In this document: one piece after another, positions 50,214 to 60,041 of the stretch
Position numbering within the stretch: position 1 is the stretch's first letter
How the letters are laid out: each line of letters opens with the position of its first letter
Source of the DNA: Azorinus chamasolen
Lineage: Eukaryota; Mollusca; Bivalvia; Cardiida; Solecurtidae
Direction of reading: 5' to 3'
Length of the DNA: 64,000 bases
Assembly (NCBI GenBank): GCA_963576725.1
Contig: OY755240.1
Coordinates: 30,523,932 to 30,587,931, forward strand
Program-made: the position numbers and the translations under genes
Notes under the pieces: model-generated
Databases searched by the model: none
The model's input: only the letters and a program-made list of their open reading frames with translations
What the model was told of the DNA's origin: nothing

Positions 50214-50347
50214 AGCTGGGTGAAAGTCATACAGAAAGGTCATAGAGAAACTTTCTGCATGTCTTTCACCCTGCATTAAACAGCCAACTGCCTAAAAGTA
50301 TCTAAATTATTGTCCACTGGAATTCCGGTTTAGAAGGAGTTTACTGT
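50214..50347. mobile_element. PalG, right part
   Basis: GGTGAAAGTCATACAGAAAG, CATTAAACAGCCAACTGCC and GGAGTTTACTGTA. The left end is missing. Confidence 0.75.
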
Positions 50348-50363
50348 AGCAACAATAACACAG

Positions 50364-50616
50364 TTAACCCTTTCCCTGTTCTGTATTCATGTAAGAAATA
50401 TTGACAGTGTAACTATTCATTAGCTCAATCTTTATACATGTAATATAACCTTTTTAAAGAGATTTTTTTTGCTCTGACAAAAACTGCAAAATCAGATAAA
50501 TAGCATGTCAAGAGCAAACAGAGCAGACCCTGGTCAGACGGTATAGGAGCCGTCTGATCTGGGTCTACTCTGTTTACAAATGCGTGAAAACATGTTTATA
50601 TGAGAGAAAATGTTAA
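50364..50616 (+). mobile_element. PalA, full length
   Basis: TTAA lies at 50364 and 50613. The hairpin has lost ~4 bases at the tip (CAGACGGTATAGGAGCC). Confidence 0.92.
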
Positions 50617-50671
50617 ACTGAGAAATATGCGGATGGATTGATCAGTGTGCCTCTTGAACGATCATGTTCAG

Positions 50672-50923
50672 AACTGTTTTTGGGGCCAAATGATTTTTCG
50701 TCTACAAACAATGCAGCCTGCTTTAAGTTCAAACGTGCACGCTTGTTCAATTATTTTGTCCAAAACGTACCTGAGAGGTCAAAGAGTTTGGATAATGATA
50801 GGACGCCGAGTTACTCGGTGTCTCGTCTGGATTCGAACTGTTTCCAGAGGCTGGTCACAGATTCGCTCATTGCAGCAAACCACGTTTGCCTTTTTACGGA
50901 GACATCGGCGATGAAAGGGTTAT
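50672..50923 (+). mobile_element. PalE/PalF chimera
   Basis: The left end TTTTTGGGGCCAAATG and TTTCGTCTAC and the right end GACATCGGCGATGAAAGGG are PalE. The hairpin (about 50779-50845) with GCCGAGTTACTCGG is PalF. Confidence 0.7.
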
Positions 50924-51110
50924 CCCATTCCCTCATAGGCTATTTTAGACACAACCTCTATGAATAAATCTACCGAAAAGTAGCATTTACTAGAGAAAAG
51001 GAAATGTTTTAGAATTGTTAAGTCTTGAAACCATTGTGATAAATAGAGCATTTGCTCCTATGGAGCAAATGCTCTATTTATCACAATGGTTTCAAGAAGT
51101 GACTAATACT
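50920..51110 (-). mobile_element. PalB, right end lost
   Basis: TTATCCCATTCCCTCATAGG shares TTAT with the end of the chimera before it. The core 51027-51093 is an exact palindrome apart from its odd centre. Confidence 0.9.
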
Positions 51111-51452
51111 TTAGTCTGTCTTTGAATGAGTTCAAACTATTTCATAGCGGAAATGCATGTAATACCGAAAATGGTATTGCTTTTAAGGTAGTGTGCAATT
51201 TTCACAAATATAACTGATAGGTTCTTTCAGAACCGTGAGCATACAGCTGGTATTATAGAGAGTGATTAATTGGAAAACACTGCTAATTACGGCTAATAAT
51301 ACGTCGTCGAACAGAACTGAAGTTTCCCAGCATCCATTTCAACCACGTGGTTATTAAAAATTGATTAAATGCACACGCGTCTGTTAAATCTAATAGTTCC
51401 CAGACATGGCAGGTATTTCCGAAAGTAAACGCAATTTCATGTATTTGCAATC
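51111..51452. other. unassigned stretch
   Basis: No element recognised. Confidence 0.45.
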
Positions 51453-51946
51453 AGGGGCCGTCTGATCAGGGTCTGCTCTGTTTGATATACAGTTGAACTT
51501 CGATATCTCGAACTCGGGTAACTCGAACTTCGGGATAACTCGACCTAAAAATTAGGTCCTTCCAAAATTTAAAATACAGAATTGCTCTAAAGGTATCACT
51601 ACACATATCTAGAAACACATGTGACAGCTTAATGCAGGTCTAAAGTAATGCTGAAAGCTCATGCAGGAGCTTTCAGAATTACTTTAGATCTGCATTAAGC
51701 TGTGAACTTGAGATATTGGTCAGATTATAAATCGGATGACTCGAACATCTGTTATCTCGAACTAGTTTTTATGGTCATTTGAAGTTCGAAATATCGAAGT
51801 TCAACTGTATGGAAATATAATAGATCTGATTATAGTTTCTACCAATACTAAAACAGCCTGTGTACACATGTCATTATAACAAATCAGCAGAGAAATAGTC
51901 TTGATGTCAGTGTTTCTTACATGAATGTTCAAGGGGTAAGAGGTTA
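51453..51946 (-). mobile_element. PalA, left truncated, split by a PalY
   Basis: GGGCCGTCTGATCAGGGTC to CTCTGTTTGA, then after the PalY TGGAAATATAATAGATCTG to GGGTAAGAGGTTAA. The break at the left is near the palindrome tip. Confidence 0.85.
51488..51809. mobile_element. PalY, full length, nested
   Basis: TACAGTTGAACTTCGATATC and GAAGTTCAACTGTA are the ends. The core hairpin is around CTCATGCAGGAG. TA at both edges comes from the host's TTGATATGG site. Confidence 0.95.
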
Positions 51947-51966
51947 ATCGTACAACTAACCCCACG

Positions 51967-52419
51967 TTAACCCTTTCCCTGTTCAGTACTCGGTAAAGAA
52001 ATAATGATATTATGAATATTCATTAGCAGATTTTTTGTATATGGCATAATTAACCCTTTCGCTGCCAATGCCGGATCTGTGATTACTTATGCAAACAGTT
52101 TGGATCCAGATGAGACGCCGAGTAACTCGGCGTCTCATCAGGATCCAAACTGTTTGTTACTGTTACTATGTTTTGAAACAAAAATGAAGAAAATCAAAAT
52201 AATAAAAATGTGTAGCAGACGACAAAGTTAGCAGACGACAGACTTTGGCAGCGAAAGGGTTAAGTATGCATTGATATGTGGTAAGTGTAGAAACTGTAGA
52301 ATCAGATCTATATCATTTCGTAAGCAAACATAACAAACACAGATCCTAAAGGAGCCGTCTGATCTGGGTCTACTCTGTTTGCAAATGCGTGAAAATGCGC
52401 TTATTTGGAGGAAAGGGCA
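51967..52419 (+). mobile_element. PalA split by a PalF2
   Basis: TTAACCCTTTCCCTGTTC to ATGGCATAA, then after the PalF2 GTAGAAACTGTAGAATCAG to GGAGGAAAGGG. One hairpin arm is missing (ACAGATCCTAAAGGAGCC). Confidence 0.85.
52050..52263 (+). mobile_element. PalF2, full length, nested
   Basis: TTAACCCTTTCGCTGCC and GGCAGCGAAAGGGTTAA are exact inverted ends. The hairpin 52092-52156 is clean: CAGTTTGGATCCAGATGAG with tip GCCGAGTAACTCGGC. AGCAGACGACA is repeated near the right end. TTAA is duplicated from the host PalA. Confidence 0.95.
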
Positions 52420-52420
52420 A

Positions 52421-52520
52421 AACTTTTCATGCTAAATGCGACGTGACGCCGAATATCTCGGCGTCTCATTGGGTTCAAAGTTGGTTGCCACTCGACCACT
52501 AGTTTCTAAAACATAAGCCA
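52421..52520 (+). mobile_element. PalF fragment
   Basis: GACGCCGAATATCTCGGCGTC and CACTCGACCACTAGTTTC remain. Confidence 0.55.
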
Positions 52521-52533
52521 CATGGTTAAGTTT

Positions 52534-52899
52534 TACAGTGCTCCCTCTCTACAACGACACCCTTTGGGATGCGAAGAGTGTGTGTGTTGTTCAGAGGGAG
52601 TTGTTATAGGGAGGGAAAATCAAACATAACTAGCTTGTTTGCAGATCCCCAGATAAGGTGTATTTCGAGAACTAAAACCGTTATGCCTCAATCAAACCCT
52701 ATGTTGTGACCACTCTTTAGAATCGTCACAAAGTGACGATTCTAAAGAGTGGTCACAACATAGGGTTTGATTGAGGCATAAAGAAAATACGATGGAAAAA
52801 GGTTGTTTCTGGAGCCTTGTTGCTTCGGAAACAGTGACATGCGTTGTTGTAAGGAGGGAATCGTTATTGAGAGGGCCGTTGTAGGGAGGGAGCACTGTA
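52534..52899. mobile_element. PalI, full length
   Basis: TACAGTGCTCCCTCTCTAC and GTAGGGAGGGAGCACTGTA. The hairpin with CCACTCTTTAGAATCGTCAC is exact over most of its length. It reads almost base for base like the copy 3.9 kb upstream. Confidence 0.93.
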
Positions 52900-52952
52900 G
52901 AAAGGGCTGTAGCTAAAATTTCAACTGAAATCATTTTGATACTTAGGAAGGG

Positions 52953-53714
52953 TTAACCCTTTCCCTGTTTAATATTCATTTAAGATATAATGACATCATG
53001 AATATTTATTAGCAGACTTTTTGTAATGTATACTTTTCAGGGAATAATTTTGCTTTGACAAAAACTGTAGTATCAGCTCCATATGTCATAGAGTACAATT
53101 TGTTATATATGGGTCAAAGAATAAATAATTTAGAAATATACTTGTTTCTCGTGTTCTGTTTAGTTTCCCCAATATCTTTCTGTAGCTACCTTTAATTAAC
53201 ATTGTGTTTTGGTAAAGGGAAATAACAACTAACTTATAACCTAACTTTAATCACGAGAATCACGGGTCATTTGTCGGCATATTCAATTGACAGCCATTTT
53301 TTTAAAATTCTGATATGATTTTGATATATTTCTTGAGGAATTCTATATTTTACCAGAGGTAACTATTTCTTCATTCTATCTATAATGATTCTTGTTTAAC
53401 AGTTTATTTTCTTAAACGTTAATTAGTTGGTTAAATTGTAGAATGACGTAAAGGTTTGGTATATTGTATCTATGCTACATTGTACGCATTCACCGTACCG
53501 TTGTTTTGTACATGTAAGTGTGTTTACATATTGTTTCTGGCGATCAGATATATTTGACTATTTGTATCTTTTATTTATCGTATGTGTGCCTTTTGCTTAT
53601 AATATTTCGCTTTGTTTCAGATCATATACAAATAAATCTTTAAACCACAAACACTATAGGAGCCGTCTGATATGCAAATGCAAGAAATGGCATCTATATG
53701 AGGGAAAGGGTTAA
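52953..53714 (+). mobile_element. PalA split by a ~560-bp insertion
   Basis: TTAACCCTTTCCCTGTTT to AGCTCCATATGTCATAGAG, then after the insertion CTATAGGAGCCGTCTGAT to GAGGGAAAGGGTTAA. The left hairpin arm is missing. Confidence 0.8.
53092..53650. other. unassigned insertion inside a PalA
   Basis: It lies between the two PalA parts and is AT-rich, with no inverted ends that I can trust. It contains CAAATAAATC near its right end. A solo LTR (TGTT…AACA) is possible, but flanking bases do not repeat. Confidence 0.4.
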
Positions 53715-53804
53715 ACATTTATCAGGCGGGTAGTATTTCTACACTTTACCAGTTCTCAATGATTTTTTTTCTCCATTTCTTTTCTGACACGCGCTGCAAA
53801 TGAA

Positions 53805-53860
53805 AGTTTGGGTCCTAATCTGAGGACGAGACGATAAACAAATCCGGATTCAAACTGGCT
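53805..53860 (+). mobile_element. PalF hairpin remnant
   Basis: AAGTTTGGGTCCTAATCTGAG to CGGATTCAAACTGGCTGC, decayed. Confidence 0.4.
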
Positions 53861-54373
53861 GCATAAGTAACCGCATACTCTCACCAACAAGCTAAAGGTC
53901 CAGAACTTGACTTGTTCAGAACGAAATCACATGTGCACTGAAGGCCCTTCTACACTCCCTGGCCCCCTGTGGTAATCAGGCATAACAATAATGTCTAGAC
54001 AGATGAGGCTGGTTGCAGTGTAGTATCCGTTATCTTGATAATTCAGACATTGTAAATGCAATTTCCTTCTAGCTATATTACATAATATGTGCGGTATTGC
54101 ATTTGATTTTCCACCAATTCAATTAAATATGCCACATACGTGTTATAAAGTTCAGAAAAAGCAAAGCTACTTTTTTTCTCCCGGCATCATAATCGTATTC
54201 GCCCGTCATCTAAAAATCGCCACCCATCGTCGTCGCCATATGATTTATAGTAATATGCCACTTCGTTTAAACAATAACTCAAATGAGAACCTACGGTCTC
54301 AGCGGAAATATAGGATCTTAGTCGAAAACCAAGGTTGTGCAAACTTATTTTATCGCATTCGCTGCAGGTTGCA
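53861..54373. other. unassigned stretch
   Basis: A ~510-bp interval without recognised repeats. A 99-codon plus-strand frame starts at 54087, but it shows no motif and runs into a PalH. Confidence 0.5.
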
Positions 54374-54525
54374 TCAGAGCAACTGATAAAGGTGCGTACT
54401 CAAATACCAAAACATCATCTCTCCACCAGACCCTATGTTGCGACCATTCTTTAGAATCGTCTCTTTGAGACGATTCAAAAGAGTAATCACAACATAGGAT
54501 TTAGTGGTTAAAGGTTATGTTCATG
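54374..54525. mobile_element. PalH, right end lost
   Basis: CAGAGCAACTGATAAAGGTG starts it. The hairpin GTTGCGACCATTCTTTAGA pairs with decayed text to CACAACATAGG. Confidence 0.82.
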
Positions 54526-54669
54526 AAAGCTAGTAGCTTATTATAATGTCTTGTACTATCTTATAAGATACACATATTTGGTTAGTAAGCATCCATCGCG
54601 ATACTCAGAGGGCCAATATTTCGAATGAGGAGATGCCTTCAGGGCAGGGTTTGTCAACCCCATTGCCGG

Positions 54670-54877
54670 TACAGTAGAACCCTCCTAAACCGGGCGTTAA
54701 ATTTAGTATATATATCTGTCTTGAAGACAGGTGGCAGCTTAATGCAGGGTGAAAGTCATGCAGAAAGCTCCTCTAGGAGCTATCTGCATGACTTTCACCC
54801 TGCGTTAAACAGCCACCTGCCTAAAAGTATCTTAATTATTCTCTACTAGAATTCTGGCTCAGAGGGGATGTACTGTG
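54670..54877. mobile_element. PalG, full length
   Basis: TACAGTAGAACCCTCCTAAAC and GAGGGGATGTACTGTG are the ends. The hairpin from GGTGGCAGCTTAATGCAGGG is about 90 bp with few mismatches. Confidence 0.9.
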
Positions 54878-55185
54878 CGTCATGGGATGTCAATATAAAA
54901 CTGCGCATAGCGCACCTGTCTGTTTCCAATGCGGCTCTGGTCCGATCCCGAGATGGAACTGTATATGAGAGTATACAGTTAAATGAGGTATCTCCCATAT
55001 ACATGTTGTTTGTATAAATAAACACATACATCACCATCGCAACTATGGACAGTGAATTGTGTTAGAACATTATAATCGAGGTTGAATACTTGCTGGCAAA
55101 ACAATTGCACACTGAATAGAATTGTTCTGCTTTTCAAAACAGATGCATGCACATTATGTGTCAATATTTCAACAAACTCTGTATA
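54878..55185. other. unassigned stretch
   Basis: No element recognised. Confidence 0.45.
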
Positions 55186-55393
55186 TACAGTAAAACATCT
55201 CTATAACGACCACTAAATTGTGTTAATTAGTTGGTAGTTTGGGCAGGTGGTTGCTTAAAGCAAGATGAAAGTAAAACAGAACGCTCCTATAGGAGCGTTC
55301 TGTTTTACTTTCATCTTGCTTTAAGCAACCACCTGCCTTTAACACAAAATACTTGATGTAATTTAATGGTCGTTATAGAGAGGTTTTACTGTA
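55186..55393. mobile_element. PalG2 with exact 96-bp palindrome
   Basis: TACAGTAAAACATCTCTATAA and TATAGAGAGGTTTTACTGTA are the ends, with TA at both edges. Bases 55242-55337 are a perfect palindrome (GGCAGGTGGTTGCTTAAAGC to its complement) centred on CTATAG. Outside it the inverted similarity continues with mismatches. Confidence 0.95.
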
Positions 55394-56119
55394 ATTTCAC
55401 TAAGCAAAAAATGTACATCGCACTCGGGGTTTACGTCGCTTTAAAAATATTTCAGTCATATTTCAACGTCCAGCTAAATACATATGGAGGAATACCTCAT
55501 ATACATGTATGATGTTTCTGTGCACGGAACAAATTGCAGTGTTTCGTGCACAGAAAATACCTGGGCAGAATCATCGACCTACCGCAATTCAGCTGGAAGG
55601 CGTCCTCACATGAAAGCACAAATTATATGGAATAAAGATATTTAAAATTGTGTAAACATGCTCGCAGTTTCTACGAAATGCAAAATAAACAATCTTAATA
55701 GTAAATAAACAAGGTTTAACATTTTACCTAATTGATAGCCCTTTTAAAGGCAGATGTCGGGGTTGATTTGGCAAATGAGTCAAATTATATTCAGGAAATG
55801 CATTAACTGAAATCAACTGAAATATTGCAATTGCGACTTTAAAATTGATTTGAAAGTATAAGACTTTATAATTATCTATATATCAATATTTGCCTCAGAC
55901 AAAATTCTTGGGCGGGAAAATCTGGCACGAAACTAACTCGTGTCTTATATAGAAAGCTGCAAGATACCCGCCAGTTTGTTACGCGCTTGAATTAAACATT
56001 GATATGTATATTATAATAAAAGCTTAAATTTAATCATGAAAATATTGTGGTAATAGTAATGTTGTGCATGCTTGTATTTTTTCATGATTTTGTTTTCAAA
56101 ATACAGCTCTGATTTCTGC
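55394..56119. other. unassigned stretch with a short hairpin
   Basis: Bases 55515-55556 form a small hairpin (TTTCTGTGCACG/CGTGCACAGAAA). The rest of this ~720-bp interval shows no repeat or gene. Confidence 0.5.
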
Positions 56120-56265
56120 CTTTAACGGTTTTGAACACGCGGTATACCCGGATCAGACTGGGTCTGCTCTATTTGATTATGGAATAATATAAAGCCGGTT
56201 TTACGGTTTCTGTCAAGACCAAACTATTTGCACATGCCATTATATAAATGATTCTATTTAATGCT
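56120..56265 (-). mobile_element. PalA remnant
   Basis: GAACACGCGGTATACCCGG, CAGACTGGGTCTGCTC and GGTTTCTGTCAAGACC in PalA order. The hairpin tip is gone. Confidence 0.55.
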
Positions 56266-56454
56266 TGTAAATAGATTTTGAAAGTAGGGAAATAGCCAAT
56301 GCGAAACGAGAACATTGCATATGGGTTCTTATGAAGTGGGGGGTTACGATAGTCATATTGATATAAAATTTAAAAGCAATTTCTTTTCAGTAATCTTTAA
56401 AAAGCACTTCAAGACGGATACTTAATTGATTTTAAAACACATGCTTATGTTGAA

Positions 56455-56730
56455 ATACATTGAACCCCATCTGAAGCGATCACTTGTAAATTAACAAAGA
56501 TGTCTTTAACAAAGACGCCTTTCCCTCATATACACGTGTTTTCACGCATTTGCAAACAGAGTAGACCCGGTATTAAAAGTTGGCCTAGATACAGAACAGG
56601 GAAAGGGTTAAAAGCAGCTGCCTGCGCGCCATGCTTGCTCAATACAGGACTACAGTATAGTACAGGAATCTCCGTGACAGGAACTCTCTGTGTAGCTTTC
56701 GTCCTGCATTAAGTTAACACGTGTTTAAAG
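56455..56730. mobile_element. PalG split by a short PalA
   Basis: TTGAACCCCATCTGAAGCG to GATGTC at the left and AGCAGCTGCCTGCGCG to TCCTGCATTAAGTTAACACG at the right. Both CAGT ends are weak. Confidence 0.7.
56506..56611 (-). mobile_element. PalA, 106-bp deletion derivative, nested
   Basis: TTAACAAAGACGCCTTTCCC to GCAAACAGAGTAGACCCGG, then a short unrelated piece and AACAGGGAAAGGGTTAA. TTAA is intact at both edges. Confidence 0.8.
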
Positions 56731-56955
56731 TATTATAGAAAACCAACCCATTGTATACAAAGTCAAATATATAATCAACTCCCCAGTAAGCCCCTCTCAG
56801 ACGAAATGCAATGGGTATGTGTGCAAAACTGGAAATAGAATATGTTAACACGTTGCCTGTAGAAAACGAGCGTACAAGCACGTGCAAACAGCATAGACCC
56901 ATCTGTTGAACCACATCGACAAACAGTAATGGACCATTCCACATTGAATATTCAA
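56731..56955. other. unassigned spacer with MITE scraps
   Basis: GCAAACAGCATAGACCC near 56883 resembles a PalX arm. The rest is unassigned. Confidence 0.4.
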
Positions 56956-57394
56956 TACAGTAAAACCCCTCTAAACAGAAATTCTAGAAGAGAAGAATTT
57001 AACCCTTCTCTTGCTGAATTTTAAAATACATTTCTCCTTCTTTACCCATGCCCTGTTATATAATTACATATATCTTCACTGTGTACAAGTATCACTGCTG
57101 TGGATTGCACTGGTTGCACAATCAACTTGTAAATAGTGCAGACCCTGATGAGACAGCTCCTGCAGGAGCTGTCTCATCTGGGTCTTCACTATTTACAGGT
57201 CGGTATATTGACGTGAATAGCAAGCGAAGGGTTAAATATTGTTGGACAGGTGGCTGCTTAATGATGGGTGAAAGTCATGCAGAAAGCTTATAGGAGCTTT
57301 CTGCTTACTTTCACTCTACATTAAGCTGTCACCTGTCTCCAATACCGAGATTTATATTTGATTTAACAACCGGTTTAGAGGGGTTTGTCTGTAT
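56956..57394. mobile_element. PalG split by a PalD
   Basis: TACAGTAAAACCCCTCTAAAC to AGAGAAGAAT, then after the PalD ATTGTTGGACAGGTGGCTGC to GGGGTTTGTCTGTA. The hairpin CAGAAAGCTTATAGGAGC is shortened. Confidence 0.9.
56999..57235 (-). mobile_element. PalD, full length, nested
   Basis: TTAA lies at 56999 and 57232. The core 57129-57196 is the same 68-bp hairpin as at 35767, in the opposite orientation. Confidence 0.94.
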
Positions 57395-57900
57395 TCAAAG
57401 AGTTCAGACTTTCAGTGTGCGCAATTATCGATGATTGAAAGGATGTCAATTACCTGATTTAGGTTCTTCTTCTTTCTCCTCTCAGTGGTATAGCTCCCTA
57501 TAGATTAATTTAGATTCCATCCTGATTCTCACGTTTGACAGATATATAAGCGTTTACACACCAACACACTTCATCAGACTGTCTGATAAGAGAAATGGCT
57601 GCTGTTGAAGACGATATCAGAGACGAGGTTTAAACTGTACCATGCTGAATAGATATGAACTACTCTCTTAGAAAAAGCGTCCCTTTGCATTGTAAATAGT
57701 GTTGATGTAGATTAGATATAGTGAGGTATTTGACCAATTTTTAAATTGTATGGAAAGAGAACAAATTATTACAGATTCTGACCAGACACCGTGACGGAGG
57801 AATGACATTCGGTATGTGTCTACACTGCTTTCAACGCATATTTTTTTTCAAGAGAGCGGCTAAATTATATGCTCCCACTGAGTGTTGCACATTAACACAA
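57395..57900. other. unassigned stretch
   Basis: No clear element. TTCTGACCAGACACCGTGACG near 57776 faintly resembles a decayed hairpin arm. Confidence 0.45.
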
Positions 57901-58076
57901 TACAGTAAAATATCTCTTAAGCGACCATTTGAAATATGAACACGTGTCGACAAAAGCAAGTAATGCAACTCATATAATATCATATAATATTTTTCTGCAC
58001 AACTTTCGGTCTATATTAATCTAATGGAAATAGATACCTTTATGGTTGTAGCTTAAGATAGAAGAGATTTACTGTA
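57901..58076. mobile_element. PalG, diverged
   Basis: TACAGTAAAATATCTCTTAAG and AGAGATTTACTGTA are the ends. The interior has lost most family marks. Confidence 0.7.
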
Positions 58077-58082
58077 TACATG

Positions 58083-58344
58083 TAACTATTTCTCTGTTCT
58101 AGATTTAGTCCAAATTTCAATACATATTGACTATTCATGGACAAAAATAGTTATAATGAAATATGGAATGTGGAACATTGTAGCCATTTAAGAAACTAAC
58201 ACCCCCCCCCCCCCCCCCCCGATTTATCAAATTCCATTAGCAATCAGAGCAGACCCTGATCAGAGGATCCCCTAAGAGCCGTCTGATCTGGGTTTTCTCT
58301 GTTTGCAAATGCGTGAAAAGGCGTTTATATGAAGGAACGGGGTA
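58083..58344 (+). mobile_element. PalA variant with C19 tract
   Basis: CTATTTCTCTGTTCTAG, GACTATTCATGGACAAA and a run of 19 C at 58202-58220 precede the hairpin (58240-58308), whose tip is GGATCCCCTAAGAGCC. The end is AAGGAACGGGGTAA. Confidence 0.8.
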
Positions 58345-58502
58345 ATATATGATAAATTTTTCTACGATTTGCTATTAGAGTATAAAAATGTTTGGATTCT
58401 GGTAACATACCGTCTCATTTAGCTACAGTTTGACTGCAAACGTAGACATTAATTAACCCCTAGCATTCTACATGTTAATGCTTAATGACGGTTGTGTGTA
58501 CT

Positions 58503-58699
58503 ATAGAGCTACAGATACAGGTGCGTACTCAAATACTAAAATCGTCATTTCTCCACCAAACCTTATACTGTGACCACTCTTTAGAATCGTCTCGAAGAGA
58601 CGATTCTAAAGAGTGGTCACAGTATATGGTTTGGTGGAGAAATAAAGGTGCTATCCATGAAAATGTTTAAATTTATGCATCTTATCTTGACCACTATTG
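58503..58699. mobile_element. PalH, full length
   Basis: TAGAGCTACAGATACAGG starts and CTTATCTTGACCACTATTG ends it. The stem at 58548-58642 is 95 bp and nearly exact. Confidence 0.9.
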
Positions 58700-59102
58700 T
58701 GTAAGTATATAATTACTTTCTGACAAAGCTAATCTTATGTTATCAGTCGCATCTTGAAGCAATGGAATTTAATTTCAACTTCATTCAGTATTTAAAGCTC
58801 TAATTTGCGTTGTTCCGAAATTTTGCTTGAGTAACGACCTGAGGTTAGTCTTCCAATTGAGATCAGCCGTTTCGACTTAATTACAAAATTGCTTTATTGG
58901 CACAATATATATTCCTTGTCTGTCTTATGTAATCAAGCAAAACGAAAAGTAATAATTAAATAACATATTTTGAACATGTTCTGTTACGTCGGACATGGGT
59001 TACTTCGAATAACAGCTGAAGTGTAAGCTGTGTCCAAGGTCACCTTGCGAAAGAACTACAGAAACACCTGGATTATTCGAACACTCAAATGAGTATCATA
59101 TT
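58700..59102. other. unassigned stretch
   Basis: No element recognised. Confidence 0.5.
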
Positions 59103-59176
59103 GGTCATTCACCCTGCATTAAGCAGCCACCTGTCTAAAATGGTCTTGAATATTGAATTATTGAGATTTTACTGTA
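59103..59176. mobile_element. PalG right end
   Basis: TTCACCCTGCATTAAGCAG to TGAGATTTTACTGTA. The left half is absent, so the break is near the palindrome. Confidence 0.75.
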
Positions 59177-59403
59177 TTTGTTAGCTGTATTCCAAGATTG
59201 CATTGACGATACAATTAAACTGTATTCGGGACATGACATTTTTCTCTCAATACAGCTAACTTGGTAATCTTAGATTAAAGAGACTGTAATTATTTTCTGC
59301 CTAAGGCAGGACACCTAATGCTATTTTTTAATTGTTCTTCCATCCAGTCTGAGCTTAATTTGAGCGACGCGTTTGGCTCGAATCGAGGTCAGTGATTTCA
59401 ATA
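59177..59403. other. unassigned stretch
   Basis: No element recognised. Confidence 0.4.
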
Positions 59404-59611
59404 TACAGTAAAACCTCTCTATAACGGCCACTAAATTACATCAAGTATTTTGTGGTAAAGGCAGGTGGCTGCTTAAAGCAAGGAGAAAGTAAAACAGAAC
59501 GCTCCTATAGGAGCGTTCTGTTTTACTTTAACCTTGCTTTAAGCAGCCACCTGCCCTAAATACCAACTAATTAACACAATTTAGTGGCCGTTATAGAGAG
59601 GTTTAACTGTA
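59404..59611. mobile_element. PalG2, full length
   Basis: TACAGTAAAACCTCTCTATAA and TATAGAGAGGTTTAACTGTA are the ends. The hairpin from GGCAGGTGGCTGCTTAAAGC is 96 bp with a few mismatches, and the tip is CGCTCCTATAGGAGCG. Confidence 0.94.
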
Positions 59612-59872
59612 CAACAGAACCTGTCCTAAGCGACCATTAAAGTATTGAACACAGGAATCTTAAAAAGCATGTGGTTGCTTTATGCAGGGCAAATGTATAG
59701 GATCCGTCTGATCAGGGTCTGCTCTGTTTGCTCATGACATAATATAGATCAGAGTCTCTTGTTTTTGTCAGAGCATCCAATTCCCTTGAAAACTTGACAT
59801 TATGAATATTCTGTTGATAAATATTCATTATGTCATATTTCTTACATGAATATTCAACGGGTAAATGGTTAA
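59612..59872. mobile_element. PalG/PalA chimera
   Basis: CAGAACCTGTCCTAAGCGACC to GCTTTATGCAGGGCAAATG is PalG. TATAGGATCCGTCTGATC to CAACGGGTAAATGGTTAA is the right half of a minus PalA. The join is at the palindrome tip. Confidence 0.78.
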
Positions 59873-60041
59873 AGTAGTTAATATTGATGACTCATGACGA
59901 ACACAACACTAATGGCATAGATCAGCTGTGCAGCTCGTGTCAGTTGACCTACACAATCATGACAATATGCACTATCACTTCCCTAATTGCCCTACATCCA
60001 TATTCATTCCAGTTCCGGACGGTTAGCTTCCATGGACCAGG

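Noticed and set aside
50638..50967. A 109-codon plus-strand frame
   Set aside because: It spans a PalE/PalF chimera and the start of a PalB. The apparent protein is a translation of MITE ends.
53101..53653. A solo LTR (TGTT…AACA)
   Set aside because: The flanking five bases differ (CAATT and CTATA) and no second copy is present in the window, so I left it as an unassigned insertion.
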